Assembly: GCA_033060915.1 (NCBI GenBank)
Contig: CM065381.1
Span: 6,733,501-6,797,500 of the forward strand
Source: Euryodendron excelsum
Taxonomy: Eukaryota; Streptophyta; Magnoliopsida; Ericales; Pentaphylacaceae
Length of the DNA stretch: 64,000 nucleotides
Direction: 5' to 3'
The notes below the pieces were generated by a model. The model was not told the origin of the DNA. It searched no databases and saw only the letters and a list, made by a program, of their open reading frames with translations. This document shows positions 49,020 to 60,536 of this stretch, in pieces. Made by a program: the position numbers and the translations under genes. Positions within the stretch are counted from its first letter, which is position 1. Every line of letters begins with the position of its first letter.

Positions 49020-49294
49020 GGGTCCGTTTGGTAACGCTGTCAGTTTTTATTTTGTACTGTGTATTTTTATTGTGTATTTTTTATAGTTTGGTGATGGGCG
49101 TTTATAGGTTATTGTTGTACCAAAAATACTAAACCAATACTTTGATAAGAGAAAATACACTCATTTTAGTGTTTTTAATTTTCTTTTTTCGAATTTTGTA
49201 AAAAACTAAAAAAAAAAATTTAAACAAACGCCGTTTTTTATTTTTTCTGAAAAAAAATAAAAAACAAAAACAGTAAACGTTACCAAACGAGGCC
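49020..49294 (+). mobile_element. MITE, 275 bp, same family as 7440-7675
   Basis: Inverted ends GGGTCCGTTTGGTAACG and, reverse complemented, GGCCTCGTTTGGTAACG, continuing into gtttttattttt-type subterminal repeats. The interior matches the copy at 7440-7675 in the opposite orientation. Confidence 0.75.
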
Positions 49295-49564
49295 GACTTA
49301 TTTAGACTAATTTTTTATTCTATAATTGACTTAACATGGCTCTTTTTTATTTATTTCTTTCTTCTTAATCCTATTGGATGGTGTTTGTGATCATATATTA
49401 GCAACAAAATATACCAACATTTGTACTATTCTTCAAGAATTTTCTGTTCGTCTTATGCCAACTGGTCTCAAATGCGACATGAGGGGAGGAATTTGCTCGC
49501 ACTTGGCATATTGCTTGAAATGCCAACAACACAAGGCTGAGCATAAGTTTCACGTTTCAGGGGA

Positions 49565-50300
49565 GAACTTTTTTTTTTTTTTTTTAACTACAAAATTTAC
49601 AATGTTTCCTTTGATATTGTCATTAAGGAGTTTAATGTTGTTATTAAAAGAGAAAAAAGGAGATAAGATTCAAGTACTCTGTAAGTAACAATACTGAAAA
49701 TCTTACAAAATTGGATATGAGGGTTATTGTTTTTCTGCTCAAAAAAATTAGAGAGAGATTGTTATAGATATATATATAGTCAGAGGAAGTTCCAAATCCA
49801 CAACTATATAGATAACCTTCATGGCTTCATCTGATTAGAAGAGGTGTTTGTGTTTCAAACAAAGTTGAATCCCCTACTTCCTCATCAACTTGTTTTGTAC
49901 TCCTGAGTCCAATTATAATTAATCCCTAGTTGCCAATATAGACATTGACTGGTATGTAATGGTGTGACATATTCAATTAACAATTAATATATATATATAT
50001 ATATATATATTCTCTTTCTATAGGAGTTGGACATTTGACAAGTATTCAACCCAAAGGTCTGAACAATGCAAAAAAAAAAAAAAAAAAAATCTTAGAACCC
50101 AATGAGAATGGCAACTATATCATGGTTTGTAATGTAATTTCAAGTCTCAGTTATGCATGCACTACTGTGAACCCACCCCACTTATTGCCAATTCTATGTA
50201 CAACATATTTTCATTTAGATTAGCTATTTCAGATTGGTTTCAACTTTCAAAGGGTAATATGCTGGTCTTACCAGCTAATTAAAAGGGTTTTGGGCTTCTG
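49565..50300. repeat. Local duplication unit lacking a gene (blocks X and Y)
   Basis: Block X (about 49565-49930; cattaaggagtttaat, gaagttccaaatccacaactat, agaggtgtttgtgtttcaaac) recurs at 51080-51300 and partly at 52770-52920. Block Y (about 50130-50290; tttcagattggtttcaactttcaa) recurs at 52940-53070. These flank the ECA1-like gene and its broken paralogue. This unit seems to have lost its gene. Confidence 0.6.
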
Positions 50301-51080
50301 CCTTCTCACATTTTTTTAATGCAATTTATTATGGACTTTTGCCTTCAGGCCATGAAGAAAACTACATCCAAAACGAGCTAAGAGCCAGAAGCTTATAAAA
50401 AAAACTATATTCACAAACAAGGAAGAAATGCACATTTGAATCAGCTTATTTAACTAGTTCAATTTTTTTTAAAAAAAAATAGTTAAATAAGGCAGGCTTA
50501 TAAACTAATCCAAACAGCTACTAGTCATTATAGGTAACACATTTGAAATTAAATGAGATTGCCAAAACAAAAGGAAATATCATCTTTTGCAAAAAATAAA
50601 TAAATAAATAAATAAGTTCCAACTGAAAGTGGATCCTTCGTGTAACACTAATCTTCTTCATTTTTTTAATTTTCATCTCATAGAAATTCAAGTTTATGTT
50701 CTAAACTTCAAGATTGAAATTTAAGTATCCTTACATATTGAATGTGTAGATTAATTAAACTTGTCATCTTGGATTCCATCATACCAAAGAAAAAGAAAAG
50801 CAAAAAAGAATTGATGAAAAGCAAGATAAATGGATATGTCTCATACCATTTTACTAAAAAAAATACTTATGCTTAATAGGGGCTGCTTCAGAGTCATAGA
50901 TGAGATTTATTGCGAAAATTTTGATGGCCATCAAAACTATTCACAAAGAATGAGGGGGGCCTAATATGATAGCGCGCGCACACATATATATATATATATA
51001 TATTAGCCAATCAGACCACTTTCCAAATGGCCGTGTTCTATTTTCTTTATTTATATTTTATAGAAATTCAGTTTCCCTTC
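50300..51080. other. Intergenic, nothing recognised beyond TA runs
   Basis: AT-rich, with (AAAT)n near 50600 and TA repeats near 50985-51003. Confidence 0.4.
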
Positions 51081-51311
51081 GATTTTTGTCATTAAGGAGT
51101 TTAATACCCCCTCAGAGGGTAATTTTCTGTAGAATAGATATATCGTGGTCAAAGAAATTCCAAATTCACAACTATCTTCATATAAGTAGAGCCTTCACTT
51201 GTCTACTAAAGAGGTGTTGGTCTTTCAAACAAACTTAAATCCCATACTTCCTTTCATCCTCTTGTCTTCTACTCTTGCCTTTCACCCTTTGGCAAAGTAA
51301 TCAAATAAAAT

Positions 51312-51595
51312 TTAATTAGTCAGTAGTTGCTTTTCGGATTTCATTGGGGCAAGAGGGCACGATGGACGTTTCATGGGGAGGCGTGCGGCCGAGGCTCCCA
51401 TCGGAGAAATTTCGTTGCTCCTCTCGACTAAGCCGCCCCGCCGCCTCTTTCGGGGGATATTGGTTTCAATCTCGGCTGTGGGATACTTAGCTAGACAAAA
51501 ATACATAACCATGGAAACAAGAAGAATGAAGAGAATGGCAATGGAAGTTCCTCGAAATTACGGAAGGTAATTTCAAGCTCTGGCATTCTCTTCAT
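51312..51595 (-). pseudogene. Broken paralogue of the ECA1-like gene at 53400-53813
   Basis: The original start (ATG AAG AGA, 51595 downward) and the signal-peptide codons (GGAACTTCCATTGCC ... CTCTTCATTCTTCTT) align with the intact gene. However, 35 bases are inserted after the third codon, shifting the frame. Beyond the signal peptide the sequence is only loosely related, and the cysteine motif of the intact gene is missing. A 66-residue frame from a downstream ATG (51512) remains open (MVMYFCLAKYPTAEIE ...) but has no known domain. Flanks on both sides also match those of the intact gene, so a segment, not only the ORF, was duplicated. Confidence 0.65.
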
Positions 51596-51628
51596 TTTGC
51601 CAGAGCTTGAAACTACCTTTCGTAATTT
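51555..51628. repeat. 31-bp inverted repeat with 12-bp loop holding a start codon
   Basis: Left arm 51555-51585 and right arm 51598-51628 pair with two mismatches. The loop (51586-51597) is ttctcttcattt, which on the minus strand contains the original ATGAAGAGA of the broken paralogue. The left arm is the 35-base insertion, an inverted copy of the 5' leader. Confidence 0.85.
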
Positions 51629-51629
51629 C

Positions 51630-52000
51630 TCTAAGTAAAGTCGGGATGGATTTAAGGACTTGGGTTGGAATTTATAGAGCTTGGTATTAGAATTTAAGTA
51701 GGAAACAAGTACTATTTTATTGGTGATCATCGAAAAGTGAGTGAGTTTTAAGTTTTAATTATCTTAGGTATCTGAAATACTACAATGACCTTAACTTGGT
51801 GAAATACAAATTAGGGTTGGAAAATAATAGAAATATGACTACTGGATGACATTTCAAGATTAATTTTGGAGCACTAAAAGCTGTTGATGTTGAATGAAAA
51901 AGAAAGTCTAAAATCGTAAAATGGAACTACTAATTAAAGAATAATTCATCGCTGAATAGGGGTCTAAGTCTCTAAATCTAAGTCCAAAGTCGTAAGATTA
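51630..52000. repeat. Upstream block P, copy 1 (matches 53980-54240)
   Basis: Shared words: gatcatcgaaaagtga, gttttaattatcttagg, gaccttaact/gaccctaact, gaaagtct/gaaagact, aggggtc(t/c)aag. This is the promoter side of the two duplicated genes. Confidence 0.65.
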
Positions 52001-53399
52001 AATTTTTTTTTTTGGTTGAGGAGGCAACAATTTTCATGCCAGGAGGGCATGCCAGTCGACTCCCTCTTGTATTTCTTTCAAGAACTAAGAAACAAAAATA
52101 AAAAGTACGTAAGAACTGCCTTTGAGATCCTTATTTCACCTTTTCATGCTTCCTTATTTATTCATATTTTTTTTCTTTTTCACTTTCTTTGGTGTTATAG
52201 GTGAACTTACATAATACCAATATTATGTAATATAATCTGTAATGAGAGTTGTGATTTTTTCCTACATAAAATGTTTTTAAGTTTTTCGCAAGTGGATATT
52301 GGCATTCTTTTACAAAGAAATATTTTTAAATTCGAATTTTAGTTGCACTTAAGTTTGATATAACCCAGTCATGGTTTCAAAACGAACTGTGTAGTAAATT
52401 GTTTAAGTTTGGTTCAAAATATGTTTAAATTTAATTTGTTTAACTTCTCAACTGATCTCGAACGAATTTTAATCGATCCACCTTGGTTCTATGTATAGCT
52501 AACCCATATTTGTTAGGATAAAGGGGTAATTAATTTTGGAATTACTAATTTTTTTTCTTCTATAGAAATTCAAACACACATCCACTAATCCAGCAAGTGT
52601 CAAAGAAGTTCAAATCTACACACCGTACCCTAAAAGAACCTAATAGACATTCCATTTTTTTTTTTTTTTGTAATTTTCATTAATCCAACATATTGATGTT
52701 ATAGATCATATACATAATTGTTTTGACCATGTTGTAGAAATAAAAGACACTAAGTTATTTGTACCAACAAGAGCTTCTTTTTTTTTTTTTTTTAGTTTTT
52801 AACTACAAAGTTCTCACTAAAAGAGTAGGTTCTACTGAAGTTCTAATTAAAAGATACAGTCAGAAAAGTTCCAAATCTATAACTATATGAATAAGCTTAA
52901 GCCAATTAGCGCCTATCTAAGTAAACATAGCCCAGTTCTACATGCACAAGTATTGTGTACCCAACAATCTTCTTGGCAATTCTATACCCAAAACATATTC
53001 TCATTTAGACTAGAAATTTCAGATTGGTTTCAACTTTCAAGAAAAACATATTGATCTGACTAATTAATTAAAAGAGTCAAAACAGTGTAAAACTTTGAGA
53101 ATTTGAAAAAAAATTATTGCTAATATCGAGATACATTAGAAACATAAAAAGAAGAAAAGAAAAGTAAAGTATAACAAACAAAGAAAAGCTATAAAAAAAA
53201 CATGTGTTTTGTTTCTCTTACAATAAATCAAAACATAACTGCAGGAAAAAAAACCAAAAAACAAAACCAAACAATACAAAACCTAAAATATTCTTTTAAC
53301 TAATTGAAGGACACACCTCTTAACTATTATCAATATGAAACTCAAAAAATTCAAATCATCGGCTGCTACAAGGTGTCCAAGCTTTCGGAAGACTATTCT
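52001..53399. other. Spacer between paralogues, with blocks X and Y
   Basis: Contains part of the GAGTCGAG-type repeat (52375-52490) and duplicated blocks X (52770-52920) and Y (52940-53070). No gene seen. Confidence 0.5.
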
Positions 53400-53813
53400 C
53401 TACTGACGAGCAGCGTGGATGAGCTTCATGATTATGTTAAAGCAATCCTCACCAGTTTCTGTAATAACCTTGTGACAATTATCGGTGATACTGATCATAT
53501 TTTCAGCCCTCATTGAGTTGTAGATTTCGTCGGAGCAAGAGGAAACATGGCGGACGCTTGACCAACATTCCTCAGCCCGGCCGGTACGTAACGTAAAACG
53601 CGGCCGCGTGGCGTGCCTCCATTGGCGGATAACCTCGAAGTCACTCTCGTCTGCTAGGGGCAGCCCCCATTGCCGGAGAGTATCGGCGTCACCCTCGGCT
53701 AGGTCTTGTGTTGCTAGCATGGTAATGAAATACTGACGCAGAACCAAAAAAAAAAACATGACCGTGCAAGCAAGAAAAATGAAGAGAGTGGCAATTGAAC
53801 TTCCTCTCTTCAT
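53400..53813 (-). CDS. ECA1/prolamin-like small secreted cysteine-rich protein
   Basis: A 137-residue single-exon protein with an N-terminal hydrophobic segment (about 8-26; ATLFIFLACTVMFFFLVL) and a C-terminal domain (about 80-130) of the plant ECA1 gametogenesis-related/prolamin-like family (PF05617 type): CWSSVRHVSSCSDEIYNSM, then CHKVITETGEDC. The group includes the egg-cell secreted EC1 proteins (family knowledge). Domain cysteines are C83, C93, C113 and C124. The usual CC pair reads CH here (H114), so one half-cystine is lost. The middle (about 38-75) is not conserved. A (CT)n tract lies just upstream in the leader. A damaged paralogue sits about 2 kb away. Assignment rests on the cysteine and hydrophobic pattern only; specific function is unknown. 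Confidence 0.65.
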   Translation of the reverse strand: MKRGSSIATLFIFLACTVMFFFLVLRQYFITMLATQDLAEGDADTLRQWGLPLADESDFEVIRQWRHATRPRFTLRTGRAEECWSSVRHVSSCSDEIYNSMRAENMISITDNCHKVITETGEDCFNIIMKLIHAARQ

Positions 53814-53831
53814 CGTGCCCAGAGCTTAAAA

Positions 53832-53835
<4 letters not shown>

Positions 53836-53875
<40 letters not shown>
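53836..53875. repeat. (CT)n microsatellite in the leader of the ECA1-like gene
   Basis: About 40 bases of CT, 20-60 bases upstream of the minus-strand start codon. Confidence 0.9.
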
Positions 53876-53877
<2 letters not shown>

Positions 53878-53979
53878 GCTTGCTTTCTATCTCTACTTTA
53901 ATATTTTTGAAGACTTGGGTTGGAATTTAATACTTTATAGAGTTTGGTAGGAGTGTTTAAATGGGAAACTGAATACTAT

Positions 53980-54240
53980 TTATTTCATGATCATCATCGA
54001 AAAGTGATTGAGTTTTAATTATCTTAGGCATCTGAAACTGAAGAGTACAATTAATTAATGACCCTAACTGAGGTGAAATACAAATCAGTGTACAGAAGAA
54101 AATAATAAAAATAGCACTAATTAGACCATTAAAAATTCATGATAATGAATGGAAAAGAAAGACTGAAATTGTAGGTCTTATAGTAAAATGCAACTACTAA
54201 CTAAAGAGAAATTTGTTAGTGACTAGGGGTCCAAGACTCT
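53980..54240. repeat. Upstream block P, copy 2
   Basis: Promoter-side duplicate of 51630-52000, with several small insertions such as attaattaatgaccc. Confidence 0.65.
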
Positions 54241-54423
54241 ACATCTGGAGTAATTGACATTCCATGCGACCATGGCATATTATTAGTCAAGTCTCTTCCA
54301 TTTTTCTTTACGCTATGTGTGAATTAAGAATTAAATTGAGTAAAAAAAAAATATAAATAATTTAAAATTATATTGTATGTTTGATTGTTAAAAAAAATAA
54401 AGGGTGGAAGAACATATATATAA

Positions 54424-55121
54424 GGGCTAATTACACTGATAGTCCTTATACTTTGGATTCAGTCTCGATTTCGTCTTCGTAATTTTAATTTTAACAAAAA
54501 TACCCTTTAATTTTACATTTTGTATCTAATAAGTCTAATTGAAAACAGATGTTAGCAAAATAAACAGAAAGTGATAAGGTGCTATGCACATAAGGAGTAG
54601 AATAGTAAAATCATATAATTTTCCTATCTCTCTCCTCTTTTATTGCTTCTCACTCTCCCTCTTCTACTTCACTCTCTGTTTCCTCTTCCTCTCATTCACA
54701 CCTCCCCAACTCCAACACCACCACCTACCCTCCAGGCCTTTCCTCAACCACCACTCATTCATAGCGTTACCACAATACCTCCTCCCATGACCTTCCCTAG
54801 CCTCTCCCACCACCCTCCACCTAGCCACCCATCCACAATCCCACCACAATGACCACATCAACTGAAACCCTCCACTTCTCCAACTACCCTCAGTCCCTCT
54901 GATTATCCTTTCTCTTTTCTAGGCAACAAAAAGCAAGGAGGGATTTTTCTATTGAACAAGCAAAGGAAAAAAAAAGTTGTGGCAGGGGTTTTTAGGTTGA
55001 ACTAGTAAGACTTGGTCGTTCTTTGATTGTACTACATGGAAGACCTACCATCCAGAAAAGATAATAAAGAAAAGTTAATTACCTGGTAGGAACCTCCATT
55101 ATTGATTGGATTATGTTAAAT

Positions 55122-55158
<37 letters not shown>

Positions 55159-55880
55159 TAATTGGGTTTAAAATTTTTCATTGGGTCTATTTTTTTTTTT
55201 TTTTTAATCTAGTCTATCTTGTTCCTTGTTTTTTTTTCCCTTTCTCTAAACTTTTCTTTTTTGGGTTTGCTCAATACTACAATTATATCCAACAAACTAG
55301 ATAATTTCTTATGGAAAATTGGAATTTCAATGTGTGTATTTCTCTGGTTAGATTTTATTTGTGTTCCATTTCAATCCAATTTTCGATCAATGTTGTAGTT
55401 ATAAAGTTGTGCATATATATATATATATATATATGTATATGCATAGATACATGTATATATGTGTTTGTGGATGCTAGTGTTACCTGGTAGCTATGGGCGG
55501 AATGACTGTGTGTAGATGACCAGCAATCAGTGGCATGAAAGGCTAGAGGTGACTACTCCAGAGGCCATGGATAGGTGGAAAGTGGTCAGGGGAAGGGTTG
55601 TGATGTAAATGGCAATGTTGTTGTAGGGGATGGAGTGTAAGGGAGAGAGAGAACAGAGGAGAAAGGATAGAGAAGAAGAAGAGTTAAAAAGATACGGAAA
55701 TTGTATGATTTTACTATTTTACCTCTCATGTGCATAGCACCTGATTACTTTTAGTTTATTTTGAATTGGACTTATTAGATGCAAAATATAAAATTAAAAG
55801 GTATTTTTATTCAAATTGAAGCTATAAGGACAAAATTGAGATTGAGTCCAAAATATAAGGATTACTGGTGTAATTAGTCT
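54424..55880. mobile_element. Mutator-like element, about 1.46 kb, with ~200-bp terminal inverted repeats
   Basis: The left end gggctaattacac and the right end gtgtaattagtct are inverted copies. Similarity continues for about 200 bp (left aaaataccctttaatttta against the reverse complement of the right end, aaaataccttttaatttta; and gtgctatgcaca on both sides). Flanking bases tatatataa and taaaaataa could be a diverged 9-bp target duplication (7 of 9 match). No transposase frame. The interior has a C-rich CCACCACC half and a (GA)n tract at about 55123-55157. Confidence 0.75.
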
Positions 55881-58192
55881 TAAAAATAAATTAATTAAGA
55901 ATGTGAAATCTCTCATTTTCTTCTATTTACCCTCTCTTTTCCCTTTTTCTTCTCTTTTCTCTTGTAAATCCGAGTCATGCTTCTTTTTTTTTTAATTTTC
56001 TTTTGGGGGTTTGAGATGTAAAAAAATAAATAATATTATATTCGTAGGTATAACTTTCCTTGCAATTGTGTTATATTGGACTATTTTAGGCCCTATATCA
56101 ATACCTTAACTACAGTTGTCCGTGTTCTATTGAATTTTAGCTGTTTGGGACATCTTAATTTGGTTATCTTTTAAATTAGCATGGAAAAATTTCTCTTTAT
56201 ATTAGAAGCTCTACCAACACTTGACTTTGGTCATTACTTCACAAAACAACAAAATTGCAACACGATAAATGGCTTTATTTTTTAGGGAGGAAAAGTTTTT
56301 TTTAAAAATATACAAGATAATTTCCACTATTCATCATGGGCATGATACAAAGGCAAAATATGAAGAATAAAATAATTACATTTTACCACAGATTTGCATA
56401 AATTCAAGGCTTAATCTTGAGAAATTGAAAATTTTATAAGTTTGTGATGACATAATGCTATCATTACAATTTATCATTGCAAAATACAACAAAATATAAA
56501 TCAAGTTTGTAAAAATAAGGGCTGGTGAAGTTTGACTTTTCATGCTAAGAGAAATATTAATTATGTTTGGTAGAAAAGATGGATAGGAGGGAAACAAAAT
56601 GAATTCTTGGAGAAGAGATTAGGGTTTTTATCCTCTTTTTTTGTTTTTTTTTAATTGACCAAAAAGGAAATGAGAAAGGAAGATGCAGTTTTTAATTATT
56701 TGACTATTATACTCGTCATTAATAAAAAGCTGCTTTGCAAAATGAAAGAATAATAATTTTTGCAAATGTAAAAAATCCAAGTGAGTTTTTTCTGTCATCT
56801 TCTACCCAAAAACTGGGGAAGCCTTACCCTATGTCGGAGAGGATATCACATCCTCTCCTCTCTCTTTTCTCCACCTATCTTCCCTGCCAAAGCCTTCTCT
56901 CCCACCCTTTCTCATCCTCTTCTTCCACCCAAACAAACAAGTTGTTAATGATTATATTCACAGTCTTCTCTCTGACATATATGAATTTTCCAACGTGGGA
57001 GAGTAGAATGTGAATTAATTTCTTAGTTTAATAAGTTGGTAAGCAAAAATAGGTTGTAATACTAAGTTGATTCTTTATTGATTAGTTTTACCAAACTTCC
57101 AATACTGCATGCTTATTTCGTTGAGAATAAATTTAAAAAACATGATACAAAATTTAATAAAAATTAATATAGATATTAGTTATCAAAAATTATTTCATGT
57201 AATTGTCGCAATTAGTGTCATACTGATGCATTATTTCATACTTGTTCTTTTTCATTTTCTAATTAAGCTGGCCACAATAGTTATTTAAGTGAATATTGAG
57301 AGCCTTTTTAAGACATTTTTCACAAAGCAATTACTTAAATTTTAACTTTTTTAGATGCTGTAGTTACACTTGAGTTTGGTGCAGCTAAAGTGTATCAGTG
57401 TATGTGGAGAATTTGTTTTACTTTGCAAAAAGCACATAAGATGGAGGGAAAGTATGCTTCTCTATTTGGTAAACTCGTTTTGAAAGTTATTTTTATCAAT
57501 ACTGTTTTTGATAAATTATTTTCAAAATTATTTTTTAGAAATTTTTCAAAAACACTCCATATATATCAGAAGTAAAAAATATTTTTTGAGTTTTTAAAAC
57601 TATTTTATTAAAAAAATGTGAATGACAACGATTTATTTACAGCTTATTTAGAACTTGGCAGAAGGAAGAAAAAAATAATAAAAAAATAGTTAAAATTTTC
57701 TCTCTGTTTGATTTTACTTATGAAGAAAAAAGAAGAAAAAATAAAATAAAATAAAGATAACAATACAATTGCTCCTCTCTCTTTTTATCATTTTGTCTTT
57801 TATTTATTTATTTTTATATATTTTTTTATTTTTATAAAATAAAAAATATTTCTTTTTATTTTTCTCTCATCCAACTTGCAAGTAGAGTTGGTGGAGAATT
57901 TATGACCGCAACAATCCGATGATATCACTAGATCCTAAGCGTCAAGTCAAAAAGTATCGAGTTCACACGCTACAATTTAACTCACCCCACAAGAAGACAA
58001 AATTGCAATTCACTCCCACAAAACCCTACAACCTGTTCATACAAAAACCCTAATTTTCCTTTTTCCTTTTTGTCTTTTTTATTTTCATGCTCGTACGGAC
58101 ACCCAAGCAACCCTAACCATAAACTGCTCTTCTGTACTCTCTCTCTGTCTCTCTGGGTACTGGCTTTACCTTTCTCTTCTTCCGGGTTCTGT

Positions 58193-58200
<8 letters not shown>
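55881..58200. other. Intergenic, AT-rich; possible degenerate MITE at 56560-56940
   Basis: No gene. From tatgtttggtagaaaagatgg (56560) to ccacccaaacaaacaag (56940) there is a loose inverted-end structure (gatggataggaggg / ctcatcctcttcttcc), which may be a degraded MITE. The last 250 bases are the leader of the next gene and include (CT)n at 58190-58226. Confidence 0.4.
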
Positions 58201-58227
<27 letters not shown>

Positions 58228-58261
58228 ACTTCTACACGGTTTTTGGGAATAATTGGGTGCA

Positions 58262-58566
58262 ATGGAGTTGGGTAAGTTCAGCTCTGATGTGGTTTCTCTG
58301 GAGAGGATGATGGTATGCTCTGTTGTGGAGGCTGTGGTGGTGGAGACCCTTTTGGCTGCCCAGAGATCTCTCGCTTGCTTTCTCATGGTGGTATATTCTT
58401 CCATTCCCTTTCTTGTTGCAAAAAAGCTGAGATTTTTATGATCTGGGTCTTGTGTTTTATGCTCTGCTCTTACTTTTAGGGCTAATTTGAATAATTGGGT
58501 CTTTGTTCGTATACTCCTTTCCTCTGAAGTATGAAATTTTCGTCTAGGGTTTTTTTTTCCTCCTCT

Positions 58567-58602
<36 letters not shown>

Positions 58603-60536
58603 ACTATAGATATGGAGAGAGAGCATTATAGATATGGTTCCTATGATTGCTTGAGTATTGGACTTTATCTCCTTTGTTTAGCTCAATTAAACTTTCATAT
58701 GTGGCTGTCCTTGAGAGTCTAGGGTTTTGCTTTTTACTTGTTAGGTTATTTGAAGTGACTGTTCAGCTACAAGCATAAACCTGCTTTCCTTTTATTCGAC
58801 TTTGGAAAAAAAAATGGGATTCAATGTCTAAAAGCCTGGATCTTTTTCAAATGGATTGTTTATAGAACCTTAGAGGGTTGCCTAAGCTGTTTATGTCTGG
58901 CACCTCTGTGGCTATTGGAGAATTCGGGCTTTTAAATGGATTTTAATTTTGCTTGATCACAATCGGATAGGTTTCTTTTTGCAGGAGGAACATAATTATT
59001 TTGTTATTCCTTGCAATTAAACAAAATTTATGTTCAGAACGTATTTTGGTTCCTAGTTTGGTTTAGTTTAAAGTTGCTCAATCTCCATACATCCCTTTTC
59101 TTGTTATTGCATATGGAGTGACTGTTCCTCCCAACTCTGTGGTCTCTTCTCTCTTGGCGGTTTTCGTAATATTTAGAAGTTTAATTAATATCATTGATCC
59201 GATATCTATATTTGGCCTTCTGGTTGACATAAATGAATTCAGAGAATTTATGGAAACAGAAATGGCAAGACCCATGGACCAAAATATGGAAATATTTGGG
59301 GAATCTAAGTGGGAGGGGGGGTTTAATAGTTTTCTTTTACAGTTCCTAGGCCAACTATTTGGGGCCACGTTGCAAATATAGGGCTGCCATTTCTGACTGC
59401 ACAGCTGGAATCTCCTTCCACCATTTTGCTTTATTGACCTATAGGTTATAATTATCTCGTTTGTCGCTATTCTTGAGTGTTTCTAATTAATTGCTCTTCC
59501 GGTGTTTGCATCCAGCTTCAATCTGGAGAAAAATTTCTCAAGTTTTGACATTATTTAATCTTGAGCCATCAAAATATTTCACATTTGCATCGGACAACTT
59601 TTGAAAGAAAATTTAAGAATCCGATTATGTTCAGTCTCAAGCCATTGAGATATTCAAATTTCAAGTTCTCACCACTTTCTGGCCTTTCCTTATATGAAAT
59701 TCTGGTATTTTAGGATTCGGTTTTGCTATCAACCTGGTTTGAAATGATTTTGCAACATTAAACTATAAACCTTGGCTTGCTGGGATACTTGGTATCTGGG
59801 CGGGGCAGTGGTGGGTGAGGGGCTCGGAGTATGATATATGCTTTATTCATTTGAGTTATCTCTGTTCTGCCTTTGTTTTTATGTGCTTTTACCGTACCAT
59901 TTCTCTTAATACTCTCTTTATATCAATAGCTTCAGGGGAGTTACAGATCTGATTAACAGGAATAAAATGGAATTATCTTATCATTGATTTGTCACATGTA
60001 CTTATTAACTTTGTTTAAGCTCCCTTACCAACATCTACTGAGGTTTCAGACAGGATCTCTGCTGAAGGATATTAGCGTGCTGCCAAATTTTCCTGGGATT
60101 GATGAAAGGTGATTATTTTTCTTTTTGGGTATATCTTGCATCCTGCATATCTGGTTGAAAGGTGAATTTCTAGTAAGCATGTATATTTAATATCATTTGC
60201 AGGTTTCCCATTGACGAGCTTCACAGAAGGAAACATCCTGGTCCTGAAAACAAAGATGCTAGTGATACAGAGGACGATGATGAAGATGACGATGATGACG
60301 ATGACGATGATCAAGACGATGATGATGCAGGTGATGAAGATTTCCCTGGTGAAGAAGGTGGGGATGATGATGAGGAGGGGGATCCTGAGGAGGATCCAGC
60401 GGCTAATGGTAAGGGGGGCAGCGATGACGAGGATGACGACGACGACGAAGGTGACGAGGATGATGAGGAAGACGAAGAGGATGAGGAGGAAGATGAGGAT
60501 GAAGAGGATCAACCACCAGCTAAGAAGAGAAAATGA
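58262..60536 (+). CDS. Acidic-tailed nuclear protein of unknown function, 3 exons
   Basis: Proposed exons 58262-58387, 60050-60108 and 60203-60536 total 519 bp, 172 residues. Exon 1 encodes a hydrophobic/helical start (SLERMMVCSVVEAVVVETLL). Exon 2 gives TGSLLKDISVLPNFPGIDE and exon 3 RFPIDELHRRKHPG, followed by about 95 residues almost entirely Asp/Glu, ending QPPAKKRK, a classic monopartite nuclear localisation signal. Such plant proteins are often mis-named after low-complexity matches (VHS3-like, nucleolin-like); I do not know a tested function. The tail would suit histone or basic-protein binding (inference). The exon 1-2 join keeps phase, but another small exon in the 1.66-kb intron cannot be excluded. 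A leader (CT)n lies just upstream. Confidence 0.75.
58388..60049. other. Intron 1 of the acidic-protein gene
   Basis: Contains a (GA)n tract at 58571-58601 and a repeated gagca(c/t)tatagatatgg word (58599-58637). The 87-residue open frame at 59118-59381 has no recognised similarity. Confidence 0.5.

Noticed and set aside
51312..51512. 66-residue basic frame as a new peptide-hormone precursor
   Set aside because: Upstream sequence aligns with the ECA1-like signal peptide out of frame, so it is better read as a broken paralogue; no recognisable peptide motif.
58253..58441. 62-residue frame starting upstream of 58262 and running past 58387
   Set aside because: It starts at a TTG and reads into intron 1; the ATG at 58262 with a donor at 58388 joins in phase to the downstream exons.
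57982..58626. 214-residue minus-strand frame with Arg-Glu runs
   Set aside because: Crosses (CT)n/(GA)n tracts in the leader and intron of the acidic-protein gene; no conserved domain.
60072..60512. Minus-strand Ile/Val-rich 146-residue frame
   Set aside because: Antisense of the GAT/GAC acidic tail of the plus-strand gene; composition is an artefact.
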